Part shown: positions 1 through 8,605 of the stretch, in pieces
Numbering within the stretch: the stretch's first letter is position 1
Layout of the letters: each line of letters starts with the position of its first letter
NCBI GenBank assembly: GCA_003978455.1
Contig: QNZT01000178.1
Location: 1-19,471 of the forward strand
Reading direction: 5' to 3'
DNA from: Sulfurospirillum sp.
GTDB lineage: Bacteria; Campylobacterota; Campylobacteria; Campylobacterales; QNZT01
DNA length: 19,471 bases
Notes under the pieces: generated by a model
Databases searched by the model: none
What the model was told of the DNA's origin: nothing
What the model saw: only the letters and a program-made list of their open reading frames with translations
Position numbers and translations under genes: made by a program

Positions 1-3000
1 ATTGAAGTAGAATTTGATCTGCGTGATCAGGACGGGAATCTGCTTGTTTCTGCCGGAAAGCGATTGACTGCGAAAAAAGCGGCACGTATGAAAGAGGAGG
101 GGATCGAGTGGCTTGAGTATCCCGTGGAGATTTTGATCAACAGATTTCTTGCAGCACCGATCATCGACAACGAAAGCGGTGAAGTACTGTTTGAGACACT
201 GACGCAGCTTGATGAAACAAAACTTGCACAGATTGTAGAAATGGGACTCGATGAGATAGAGATCGCGAATGATCTGGCACCTGGTGTGGATGACTCTATC
301 ATCAACTCTTTTGTCCAGGATCATGAGATGATGAAACTCCTGAAGCAGACAGAGGAGATCGAAGATGAAAATGATCTTGCCGCGATCCGTATCTATAAAG
401 TGATGCGACCGGGAGAACCTGTCACCAAAGAGGCTGCAAAAGAGTTTATCAAAGATCTCTTTTTCAATCCTGAGCGTTACGATTTGACCAGAGTCGGTCG
501 TATGAAAATGAACCATAAACTCTCATTGCAGGTACCTTCGTATGTTACTGTCTTGACTACGGAAGATATCATCAGCACTGTCAGTTATTTGATCAAGGTC
601 AAAAACGGCCAGGGGCATATTGATGACAGGGATCACCTCGGTAACAGAAGAATCCGTGCAATCGGTGAACTCCTCTCGGGTGAACTCCATTCCGGTCTGG
701 TAAAGATGCAAAAGTCTATCCGTGACAAGTTTTCTACACTGAGCGGGAATACAGAGGAGTTGATGCCGCATGATCTCGTCAACTCCAAGATGATCACAAA
801 TACGATTCTGGAGTTCTTCACTAGCGGTCAGCTTTCACAATTTATGGATCAGACCAATCCTCTGAGTGAAGTGACACACAAAAGAAGACTCTCTGCACTT
901 GGCGAAGGCGGTCTTGTCAAAGAGAGAGCCGGTTTTGAAGTGAGGGATGTACACCCTACCCATTACGGTCGAATTTGTCCGGTTGAGACGCCGGAAGGTC
1001 AAAATATCGGTTTGATCAATACCCTTGCAAGCTATGCGAAAGTAAACGATCTCGGTTTTGTCGAAGCGCCTTACCGTAAAGTGAAAGATGGCAAGGTAAC
1101 GGATGAAGTAGTCTACCTGACTGCAACACAGGAGGAAGATAAGATACTGGCTCCGGCATCTACTAAAATAGATGATGAAGGCAATATCGTCGAACCGATT
1201 ATCGAAGCGAGGATCAACGGTGAGATCAAATTGATCGAAAAAGAGAAGATTGATTTGATCGATCTCTCTTCTGCGATGGTTATGGGTGTTGCCGCTTCAC
1301 TGATTCCTTTCCTGGAGCATGATGATGCGAACCGTGCACTGATGGGATCGAATATGCAACGTCAGGCAGTCCCGCTTATCTGGACACAGGCTCCGTATGT
1401 GGGAACCGGTATGGAGAGTACCGTAGCCCGTGATGCATGGGAAGCGATCAAGGCAAAACGCGGTGGAACAATCGAAAAAGTCGATTCTAAAAATATCTAT
1501 GTTTTAGGCGAAGATGAAAACGGTGCGTTTATAGACCACTACTGGCTGCACAAAAATATGCGTACCAACCAAAACACCTCTTTTACGCAGGTTCCTGTTG
1601 TGAAGAAAGGAGATAAAGTTGAGACCGGTCAGGTCATCGCTGATGGTCCAAGTATGGATGAAGGCGAGATTGCAATCGGTAAAAATATTCTGGTAGCCTT
1701 TATGCCGTGGAACGGTTACAACTACGAGGATGCGATCGTGGTCAACGAGCGTCTGATTCGTGACGATACGTTTACATCTCTGCATATCTATGAAAAAGAG
1801 GTTGAAGCGAGAGAATTGAAAGATGGTTCCGAAGAGATCACCAAAGATATACCAAATGTTAAAGAGGAGAATCTTTTTCATCTGGACGACAGCGGTATTG
1901 TCAAAGTGGGTACTTATGTCAAGCCGGGTATGATTCTGGTGGGTAAAGTATCTCCAAAAGGTGAAGTAAAACCGACACCGGAAGAGAGACTACTTCGTGC
2001 GATCTTCGGTGAAAAAGCAGGACATGTCGTCAATAAATCACTCTACTGCCCACAGTCGACAGAGGGTGTCGTTGTTGATGTCAAAATCTTCACCAAAAAA
2101 GGGTATGACAAAGATCCCCGCTCTATCGAAGCGTTTGAAGCGGAGAAAGAGATACTTGACACCGATCATCATGATAGATTGCTCATGATAGACAGGGAAG
2201 AGTTGATGCAGATCAATTCTCTTCTTTCCAAAGCACCGCTTGCAGAGACTTGTGAAGTAAACGGCAAAACGTTTGAGAAGGGCGGAAATATCCCTAAAGA
2301 AGAGTTTGAGCATATCAACCGTTTTGCATTTAACAGTGTGGTAAAATGCTTCGATCAGGAGACACAGGACAAATACAACGATTTGAAAAACTACTTCCGT
2401 GAGGAGAAAAAGCGTCTGAGAATCGAACATGATGAGAAACTCTCTATACTGGAAAAGGATGATATCCTTCCAAGCGGCGTGACCAAACTGGTCAAAGTCT
2501 ATATCGCCACAAAGCGTAAACTCAAAGTAGGTGACAAGATGGCGGGACGTCACGGTAACAAAGGTATCGTTTCCAATATTGTGCCTGAGATGGATATGCC
2601 TTATCTGAAAAACGGTGAGACAGTAGATATCGTACTCAACCCACTGGGTGTACCGAGTCGTATGAATATCGGTCAAATTCTGGAAGTACACCTTGGACTC
2701 GCCGGACGGCGTCTGGGTCAGCAGATTGAGGAGATACTGGAGCAGAAACAGGGTGAGTGGGTCAAAGAGCTTCGTGAAAAAATGGCAGCGATTGCCGATG
2801 TGGCAAAACTAATGGACGGGAAAGCGTTTTTGTCCAAGCTTAGTGATGACGAGCTACTTAAATATGCACGTGACTGGGCAAAAGGGGTGCGTTTCGCAGC
2901 GCCTATCTTCGAAGGCACAACGGAAGAGGAGTTTGAAAAACTGTTTGAACTGGCAAAGATCGAAAGTGACGGTAAAACACAGTTGTATGACGGTAGAACC

Positions 3001-3414
3001 GGTGAGCCGATGAAAGAGCGTGTCAATGTAGGTATTATGTATATGCTCAAACTGCATCACCTTGTTGATGAAAAAGTACACGCAAGAAGTACCGGACCAT
3101 ACTCTTTGGTAACACAGCAACCGGTCGGCGGTAAAGCACTGTTCGGTGGACAGCGATTCGGTGAGATGGAGGTATGGGCACTGGAGGCGTACGGTGCGGC
3201 ACATACACTAAAAGAGATGCTGACGATCAAGTCCGATGATGTAGAAGGTCGTATGCAGGCATACAAAGCGATAACCAGAGGTGAAAATGTACCTAAAACC
3301 GGTATTCCGGAAACATTTTTTGTATTGACCAATGAACTGAAATCACTCGCACTGGATGTAGAGATATTTGAAGAAGGAGTAGAGGGTGAAGAATCTGATT
3401 CCGATAGAGATTAA
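1..3414 (+). CDS. rpoB: RNA polymerase beta subunit, 5' truncated by window edge
   Basis: This is the beta subunit of RNA polymerase. The frame is open from base 1, so the 1137 residues seen are the C-terminal part; roughly 240 N-terminal residues lie outside, judged from usual family length. The in-frame TTG at 64 is internal. The rifampicin region is plain (SQFMDQTNPLSEVTHKRR, from about base 823); the residues matching E. coli D516, H526 and S531 (codons at 847, 877 and 892) are wild type, so no target-site resistance is predicted. Further hallmarks are HPTHYGRICPVETPEGQN, MPWNGYNYEDA, KMAGRHGNKGIVS, PLGVPSRMNIGQILE and the C-terminal GGKALFGGQRFGEMEVWALE. The last 29 nt overlap rpoC in another frame, and the rpoC ribosome binding site lies inside rpoB. 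Confidence 0.98.
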   Translation: MEVEFDLRDQDGNLLVSAGKRLTAKKAARMKEEGIEWLEYPVEILINRFLAAPIIDNESGEVLFETLTQLDETKLAQIVEMGLDEIEIANDLAPGVDDSIINSFVQDHEMMKLLKQTEEIEDENDLAAIRIYKVMRPGEPVTKEAAKEFIKDLFFNPERYDLTRVGRMKMNHKLSLQVPSYVTVLTTEDIISTVSYLIKVKNGQGHIDDRDHLGNRRIRAIGELLSGELHSGLVKMQKSIRDKFSTLSGNTEELMPHDLVNSKMITNTILEFFTSGQLSQFMDQTNPLSEVTHKRRLSALGEGGLVKERAGFEVRDVHPTHYGRICPVETPEGQNIGLINTLASYAKVNDLGFVEAPYRKVKDGKVTDEVVYLTATQEEDKILAPASTKIDDEGNIVEPIIEARINGEIKLIEKEKIDLIDLSSAMVMGVAASLIPFLEHDDANRALMGSNMQRQAVPLIWTQAPYVGTGMESTVARDAWEAIKAKRGGTIEKVDSKNIYVLGEDENGAFIDHYWLHKNMRTNQNTSFTQVPVVKKGDKVETGQVIADGPSMDEGEIAIGKNILVAFMPWNGYNYEDAIVVNERLIRDDTFTSLHIYEKEVEARELKDGSEEITKDIPNVKEENLFHLDDSGIVKVGTYVKPGMILVGKVSPKGEVKPTPEERLLRAIFGEKAGHVVNKSLYCPQSTEGVVVDVKIFTKKGYDKDPRSIEAFEAEKEILDTDHHDRLLMIDREELMQINSLLSKAPLAETCEVNGKTFEKGGNIPKEEFEHINRFAFNSVVKCFDQETQDKYNDLKNYFREEKKRLRIEHDEKLSILEKDDILPSGVTKLVKVYIATKRKLKVGDKMAGRHGNKGIVSNIVPEMDMPYLKNGETVDIVLNPLGVPSRMNIGQILEVHLGLAGRRLGQQIEEILEQKQGEWVKELREKMAAIADVAKLMDGKAFLSKLSDDELLKYARDWAKGVRFAAPIFEGTTEEEFEKLFELAKIESDGKTQLYDGRTGEPMKERVNVGIMYMLKLHHLVDEKVHARSTGPYSLVTQQPVGGKALFGGQRFGEMEVWALEAYGAAHTLKEMLTIKSDDVEGRMQAYKAITRGENVPKTGIPETFFVLTNELKSLALDVEIFEEGVEGEESDSDRD

Positions 3415-6400
3415 TGAAGAGAACCGTCCGAGAGACTTTGATGCTTTCAGACTGAAACTGGCGAGTCCTGAAAGAATTTTATCATGGAGTTACGGCGAAG
3501 TTAAAAAACCGGAGACAATTAACTACAGAACGCTCAAGCCTGAGCGTGACGGACTTTTCTGTGCCAAGATTTTTGGACCTGTACGTGACTATGAGTGCTT
3601 GTGCGGTAAATACAAAAAGATGAGATACAAAGGTATCAAGTGTGAAAAGTGCGGTGTCGAAGTCACCACATCTAAAGTGCGACGTTCCCGTATGGGACAT
3701 ATTGAACTGGTAACGCCGGTTGCGCATATCTGGTATGTCAACTCTCTGCCAAGTCGTATCGGTACACTTCTGGGGATCAAGATGAAAGATCTCGAACGTG
3801 TACTCTACTATGAAGCGTATATCGTAAAAAATCCTGGCGAAGCCTATTATGATCATGAAAACACCAAAAAAGTGTTGAAGTACGATGTGTTGAATGAAGA
3901 GCAGTATCAGTCACTTGAGCAGCGTTTTGGCGGTGAAAGCGGTTTTGTCGCCGAGATGGGCGGTGAAGCGATTCAGAAACTTCTGGAAGATTTTGACTTG
4001 ATCGAAACGCTAAACCGACTCAAGCAGGAGATGGAAGAGACAAAATCCGAAGCGAAAAAGAAACAGCTGGTCAAAAGACTTAAAGTTGTTGAATCATTCG
4101 TAAACAGCGGCAACAGACCAGAATGGATGATGATTACAATTTTGCCAGTTCTTCCACCGGATCTGCGTCCGCTGGTTTCGCTGGATGGCGGTAAGTTCGC
4201 CGTTTCCGATGTCAATGATCTCTACAGAAGGGTGATCAACAGAAATGCACGTCTGAAAAGATTGGTTGAACTGGATGCACCGGAGATTATTATCCGAAAC
4301 GAAAAACGTATGCTTCAGGAATCTGTCGATGCGCTTTTCGATAACGGTCGTCGTGCCAATGCGGTCAAAGGTGCGAACAAAAGACCCCTGAAATCCCTCA
4401 GCGAGATCATCAAAGGTAAGCAGGGGCGTTTCAGACAGAATCTTCTGGGAAAAAGGGTTGACTTCTCCGGACGTTCTGTTATCGTTGTCGGTCCCGGTCT
4501 GAGGATGGATCAGTGCGGTCTTCCCAAAACGATGGCTCTCGAACTCTTCAAGCCGCATCTGCTGGCAAAACTGGAAGATAAAGGGTATGCGACGACCATC
4601 AAGCAGGCAAAGCGTATGATCGAGTCTAAAACCAATGAAGTGTGGGAGTGTTTGCAGGAAGTGGTCGATAACTACCCGGTGATGCTTAACCGTGCACCGA
4701 CACTGCACAAACTCTCTATTCAGGCATTTCACCCTGTATTGATCGACGGTAAAGCGATTCAGTTGCATCCGCTGGTATGTTCGGCATTTAACGCCGACTT
4801 CGACGGTGATCAGATGGCTGTGCATGTGCCATTGTCACGTGAAGCGATTGCAGAGTGTAAGATACTGATGCTCTCCTCCAATAACATTTTGCTACCTGCA
4901 TCGGGTAAGGCGATCGCGGTTCCGACACAGGATATGGTTCTGGGACTCTACTACCTCTCTCTTGAAAAAGAGAATGCAAAAGGAAGCAACAAGCTCTTCT
5001 CCGGGATCGATGAGATCATGATCGCACTGGATGCTGGTATCCTGGAAACACAGGCGAAGATCAAGACAGTACTTGACGGAAGACTTATCTATACTACTGC
5101 CGGTCGTATGATCATCAAGTCTATCTTGCCTGACTATGTATCTGAAGATCTCTGGAACCGTGTGTTGAAAAAGAAAGATATCGGTAATCTGGTAGACAAT
5201 ATCTACAAAATCGGTGACACTTTTGATACTGCTGAGATTTTGGATAACTTGAAAAACCTCGGTTTCCGTTACTCAACCGATGCAGGTATCTCTATCTCTA
5301 TCGCAGATATTATCGTACCGGAAGACAAAGAGCGTTTGATTCAGGAGTCTAAAAAGAAAGTACTTGAAATCCAGCAGCAGTTTTCTGCCGGTCTATTGAC
5401 AGAGCAGGAGCGCTATAACAAGATTATCGATATCTGGACCAATACCAACAACAAACTTGCCAACGGTATGATGGAGCTCATGAAAAACGATAAAGATGGA
5501 TTTAACTCTATCTATATGATGGCGGATTCCGGTGCGAGGGGTTCTGCGGCGCAGATCAGACAGCTTGCAGGTATGAGGGGTCTGATGGCAAAACCGGACG
5601 GTTCTATCATCGAAACGCCGATCATCTCGAACTTCCGTGAAGGTCTGAACGTACTCGAATACTTTATCTCAACCCACGGTGCGAGAAAAGGTCTTGCGGA
5701 TACAGCTCTGAAAACGGCGAATGCGGGTTATCTGACCAGAAAACTGGTTGATGTCAGCCAGAATGTGAAAGTTTCTGAAGATGACTGTTGTACGCACGAA
5801 GGTATCGAAATCAGTGAGATCAATGTCAACGGCGAGTTGGTCGAGTCTCTGGAAGACAGGATTCTGGGACGTGTGCTTGCTGAAAATATTATCGATCCTA
5901 TTACCAATGAAGTCCTTTTTGTCGAAGGGACGCTGATCGACGAACAGGCTGCACAGAGTATCAAAGAGGCAGGTATCAAATCTGCGGTGATCAGAACGCC
6001 GATCACCTGTAAATCTCCGAAAGGTGTCTGTGCGAAGTGTTACGGTCTGAATCTCGGCAAAGCGAAACTGGTGAAAAAAGGTGAGGCTGTAGGTATCATC
6101 TCCGCGCAGTCTATCGGTGAGCCGGGTACACAGCTGACACTGAGAACGTTCCACATCGGTGGTACAGCTTCAACCGAGCAGCAGGACAAGCAGGTTGTCG
6201 CGAAAAAAGAGGGCTTTATCCGTTTCTACAACCTCAAGACATATACCAACTCCAAAGGTGAGAAAATCGTTGCGAACAGAAGAAATGCGGCGGTACTGCT
6301 GGTAGAGCCGAAGATCAAAGCGCCGTTTGCCGGAAAAGTGACTGTGGATTATGCACATGAAGAGATGGTGATCAGTGTGGCAGGTGCAAAAGAGACAGCG

Positions 6401-7903
6401 AAGTTTGTATTGCGTAAAAACGATGTTGCAAAACCGAACGAACTTGCCGGTATTAGCGGTAAAATGGAAGGAAAATTCTATCTTCCATACGAAGGCGGTG
6501 TCGAAGTCGAAGATGGTGAGAGTATCGTCGAAGTGATCAAAGAGGGATGGAATATACCGAACCGTATTCAGTACGGTAGTATCCTGCGTATTGAAAACGG
6601 TGCGCCTGTGGTGCAGAAAATCATTGCCAAATCAAACGGTGTGATTAAATATTTCCAGTTGACAGGTGATTATTTGCAGCGTTTTGAAAATATTGAAAAA
6701 GGGCATAAAGTCGATGAAAAAGGGCTTTTTGCCATTATTGCCGATGAAGAGGGCAGAGAAGCGGTGAGGCATTATATTCCGAGAAAGTCTATCGTAGAGT
6801 TTGACGACAATGCGACTGTGACAGCATCAGATATCATCGCAAAACCTGAGAGTGACGAACAGATCATCATCGCAGAGTGGGATCCGTACTCTACACCGAT
6901 TATTGCTGAAGAGGACGGTGTCGTCACTTTTGAAGATATTGAGCCGGGTCATACAGCAACAGAACAGATGGATGAGCTGGGGCAGACAAGACTCGTAATC
7001 AACGAGTATATCCCGTCAGGATACAAGCCTGCGATCGTTCTTGCGACCAAAAGCGGTGAATTGAAAAAATATACACTTGAACCGAAAACATCGATTCTCG
7101 TGGATAACGGTGCAGAGGTAAAACAGGCAGATGAACTGGCGAAAGTTCCGAAAGCAGCGGCGAAATCGAAGGATATCACCGGTGGTCTTCCAAGAGTCAG
7201 TGAACTGTTTGAGGCTAGACGACCGAAAAGTCCTGCGGTGATCGCAGAAGTTGCGGGTACGATCCGCTTCGGCAAACCGCTTCGTGCCAAAGAGAGAATC
7301 ATCATCGATGCGGACGACGGTTCTATCAAAGAGTATCTGGTAGATAAAAACAGACAGATCCTGGTGCATGCCGGTGAATATGTACAGGTGGGTGAAAAGC
7401 TGACAGATGGACAGATCTCCAGCCATGATATCCTCAGAATCATGGGAGAAAAAGCGCTGCACTACTATCTCATCAGTGAGATTCAGCAGGTCTACCGAAG
7501 CCAGGGTGTTGCGATCAGCGATAAGCATATCGAAATAATCGTTTCCCAGATGCTCAGACAGGTAAAAATCGTTGACAGCGGTGATACGCACTTTATCACC
7601 GGAGATCTGATCAGCCGCAGAAAACTGAGAGAAGAGAATGAACGTATCATCAAGATAGGCGGTGAACCGGCGATAGCGGAACCGACGCTACTTGGTGTCA
7701 CACGTGCCGCGATCAATGCGGACTCTATCATCTCTGCGGCATCGTTCCAGGAAACGACTAAAGTTCTGACCGAAGCGGCGATCGCAGGTAAAACAGATTA
7801 TCTTGAAGATCTGAAAGAGAATGTCATCCTCGGTCGTATGATCCCGGTCGGTACGGGTATGTACAAAGATCAGAAGGTCAAACTGAAATTTAACGAAGTA
7901 TGA
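3386..7903 (+). CDS. rpoC: RNA polymerase beta' subunit
   Basis: This is the catalytic beta' subunit, 1505 residues. The GTG start at 3386 follows AAGAAGGAG (3371-3379) with a 6-nt spacer, and the N-terminus (MKNLIPIEINEE) matches the family. The first zinc site uses C71, C73, C86 and C89. The active-site motif NADFDGD is at residues 469-475, with the magnesium aspartates D471, D473 and D475. The second zinc site draws on C801/C802, C875, C882 and C885. The trigger-loop segment TLRTFHIGG lies near 918-926 and the conserved KDITGGLPRV block resumes near 1262, so a long lineage-type insertion sits between them, longer than in E. coli. The C-terminus (SFQETTKVLTEAAIAGK) is complete. It is translationally coupled to rpoB. 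Confidence 0.98.
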   Translation: MKNLIPIEINEENRPRDFDAFRLKLASPERILSWSYGEVKKPETINYRTLKPERDGLFCAKIFGPVRDYECLCGKYKKMRYKGIKCEKCGVEVTTSKVRRSRMGHIELVTPVAHIWYVNSLPSRIGTLLGIKMKDLERVLYYEAYIVKNPGEAYYDHENTKKVLKYDVLNEEQYQSLEQRFGGESGFVAEMGGEAIQKLLEDFDLIETLNRLKQEMEETKSEAKKKQLVKRLKVVESFVNSGNRPEWMMITILPVLPPDLRPLVSLDGGKFAVSDVNDLYRRVINRNARLKRLVELDAPEIIIRNEKRMLQESVDALFDNGRRANAVKGANKRPLKSLSEIIKGKQGRFRQNLLGKRVDFSGRSVIVVGPGLRMDQCGLPKTMALELFKPHLLAKLEDKGYATTIKQAKRMIESKTNEVWECLQEVVDNYPVMLNRAPTLHKLSIQAFHPVLIDGKAIQLHPLVCSAFNADFDGDQMAVHVPLSREAIAECKILMLSSNNILLPASGKAIAVPTQDMVLGLYYLSLEKENAKGSNKLFSGIDEIMIALDAGILETQAKIKTVLDGRLIYTTAGRMIIKSILPDYVSEDLWNRVLKKKDIGNLVDNIYKIGDTFDTAEILDNLKNLGFRYSTDAGISISIADIIVPEDKERLIQESKKKVLEIQQQFSAGLLTEQERYNKIIDIWTNTNNKLANGMMELMKNDKDGFNSIYMMADSGARGSAAQIRQLAGMRGLMAKPDGSIIETPIISNFREGLNVLEYFISTHGARKGLADTALKTANAGYLTRKLVDVSQNVKVSEDDCCTHEGIEISEINVNGELVESLEDRILGRVLAENIIDPITNEVLFVEGTLIDEQAAQSIKEAGIKSAVIRTPITCKSPKGVCAKCYGLNLGKAKLVKKGEAVGIISAQSIGEPGTQLTLRTFHIGGTASTEQQDKQVVAKKEGFIRFYNLKTYTNSKGEKIVANRRNAAVLLVEPKIKAPFAGKVTVDYAHEEMVISVAGAKETAKFVLRKNDVAKPNELAGISGKMEGKFYLPYEGGVEVEDGESIVEVIKEGWNIPNRIQYGSILRIENGAPVVQKIIAKSNGVIKYFQLTGDYLQRFENIEKGHKVDEKGLFAIIADEEGREAVRHYIPRKSIVEFDDNATVTASDIIAKPESDEQIIIAEWDPYSTPIIAEEDGVVTFEDIEPGHTATEQMDELGQTRLVINEYIPSGYKPAIVLATKSGELKKYTLEPKTSILVDNGAEVKQADELAKVPKAAAKSKDITGGLPRVSELFEARRPKSPAVIAEVAGTIRFGKPLRAKERIIIDADDGSIKEYLVDKNRQILVHAGEYVQVGEKLTDGQISSHDILRIMGEKALHYYLISEIQQVYRSQGVAISDKHIEIIVSQMLRQVKIVDSGDTHFITGDLISRRKLREENERIIKIGGEPAIAEPTLLGVTRAAINADSIISAASFQETTKVLTEAAIAGKTDYLEDLKENVILGRMIPVGTGMYKDQKVKLKFNEV

Positions 7904-7914
7904 TAAATGATATA

Positions 7915-7951
7915 TTCCCGGTAAAACAGATGCCGGGGATGTATCTTCCCC
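7915..7951 (+). other. Two mutually exclusive hairpins after rpoC
   Basis: CCCGG (7917-7921) can pair with CCGGG (7933-7937). Alternatively GGGGA (7935-7939) can pair with TCCCC (7947-7951). The arms share bases, so only one can form at a time. Neither is followed directly by a T tract. They may cause partial termination or mRNA processing between rpoC and rpsL; that function is inferred. Confidence 0.35.
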
Positions 7952-7982
7952 TCCATTGTTTACAAATCCCCTTAAATTAAGC

Positions 7983-8010
7983 TTTTCATAAACATTTTTT
8001 TTGTATTATT
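7983..8010 (+). promoter_or_regulatory. Candidate sigma70 promoter for the rpsL-rpsG-fusA group
   Basis: A run of eight T (7995-8002) is followed by G and the -10-like TATTAT (8004-8009). A weak -35-like TTTTCA lies at 7983-7988 with a 15-nt spacer. Epsilonproteobacterial sigma70 promoters commonly have a good -10 with T-rich sequence upstream rather than a strong -35, which fits. A start near 8016 would give a leader of about 48 nt before rpsL. Confidence 0.45.
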
Positions 8011-8063
8011 GCGCACCTTTATAGACCGTGATGTCGATAAAGAAATCTTAAAAAGGAAAACAT

Positions 8064-8435
8064 GTGCCAACTATCAATCAGTTGATTCGTAAAGAGAGAA
8101 AAAAGGTGATTAAAAAATCCAAATCACCGGCACTTGTCAAATGTCCTCAAAGACGAGGTGTTTGTACGAGAGTTTACACTACAACTCCGAAAAAACCTAA
8201 CTCAGCGCTGAGAAAAGTTGCTAAAGTCAGGTTGACAAGCGGATTTGAAGTGATCAGTTATATCGGTGGTGAAGGTCACAACCTTCAGGAACACTCGATC
8301 GTCCTTGTACGTGGCGGTAGGGTAAAAGATTTACCGGGTGTGAAGTATCACATCGTTCGTGGTGCACTCGATACCGCAGGTGTTGCAAACAGAAAAGTTT
8401 CAAGAAGTAAATACGGTACGAAGAGACCTAAGTAG
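8064..8435 (+). CDS. rpsL: 30S ribosomal protein S12
   Basis: S12 is a small-subunit protein at the decoding centre. The 123 residues are full length and end in KYGTKRPK. The loop TPKKPNSALRK carries K43, and RGGRVKDLPG carries K88 and D89. These lysines are the usual streptomycin-resistance positions and are wild type; D89 is the residue methylthiolated by RimO in E. coli. The start is GTG at 8064 (MPTINQL), with AAGGA at 8053-8057 and a 6-nt spacer. An ATG at 8062 shares its G with this start but is out of frame and reaches a stop after seven codons. It is first in the rpsL-rpsG-fusA group, 160 nt after rpoC. Confidence 0.98.
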   Translation: MPTINQLIRKERKKVIKKSKSPALVKCPQRRGVCTRVYTTTPKKPNSALRKVAKVRLTSGFEVISYIGGEGHNLQEHSIVLVRGGRVKDLPGVKYHIVRGALDTAGVANRKVSRSKYGTKRPK

Positions 8436-8445
8436 GTTTTGGGCT

Positions 8446-8482
8446 GATACTTCATTGACACAAAGTGTTCGATGCTGGTATC
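8446..8482 (+). other. Imperfect hairpin just after rpsL
   Basis: GATAC (8446-8450) pairs with GTATC (8478-8482). Inside these, CAT pairs with ATG, and GACAC pairs with GTGTT around an AAA loop, with small internal loops between the helices. No T tract follows, so a processing or stability element is as likely as a terminator. Confidence 0.4.
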
Positions 8483-8521
8483 TATAGAAACATTTAATCA
8501 ACAAAACAAAAAAATTATTAT

Positions 8522-8530
8522 TGTTAAAAT
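8522..8530 (+). promoter_or_regulatory. Candidate extended -10 promoter before rpsG
   Basis: TGTTAAAAT fits the extended -10 form TGnTAnnnT: TG at 8522-8523 and TAAAAT at 8525-8530, preceded by an A/T-rich stretch from about 8500. Initiation near 8537 would place the following stem-loop at the very 5' end of an rpsG-fusA transcript. No convincing -35 is visible. Confidence 0.35.
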
Positions 8531-8534
8531 TGGC

Positions 8535-8571
8535 CAGGCTTTGTCGTAAAAACCTTCGGGGACAGAGTTTG
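8535..8571 (+). promoter_or_regulatory. Stem-loop in the rpsG leader, candidate S7 autoregulatory site
   Basis: Bases 8535-8545 can pair with 8561-8571 over 11 consecutive positions, three of them G-U. Inside is a 7-nt A-rich bulge (8546-8552) and a short CC/GG stem closing a TTCG tetraloop (8553-8560). It ends about 20 nt before the rpsG ribosome binding site. In E. coli, S7 binds the rpsL-rpsG intercistronic RNA and represses translation; by position this could be the counterpart. The pairing is seen; the function is inferred. Confidence 0.4.
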
Positions 8572-8605
8572 AGTAAATTTGCAAAAAATTGAAGGAAGAG
8601 TATAT

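Noticed and set aside
64..66. TTG as the start of rpoB
   Set aside because: The frame is open to base 1 and the upstream residues (IEVEFDLRDQDGN) fit RpoB; the gene is cut by the window edge.
2038..2691. Long minus-strand open frame within rpoB
   Set aside because: It is antisense to strongly conserved rpoB and has no recognisable domain; other minus frames in rpoC, fusA and the acyltransferase are rejected for the same reason.
8579..8605. Longer S7 start at TTG 8579
   Set aside because: ATG 8606 gives the family N-terminus and has a good ribosome binding site; the extension would include that site.
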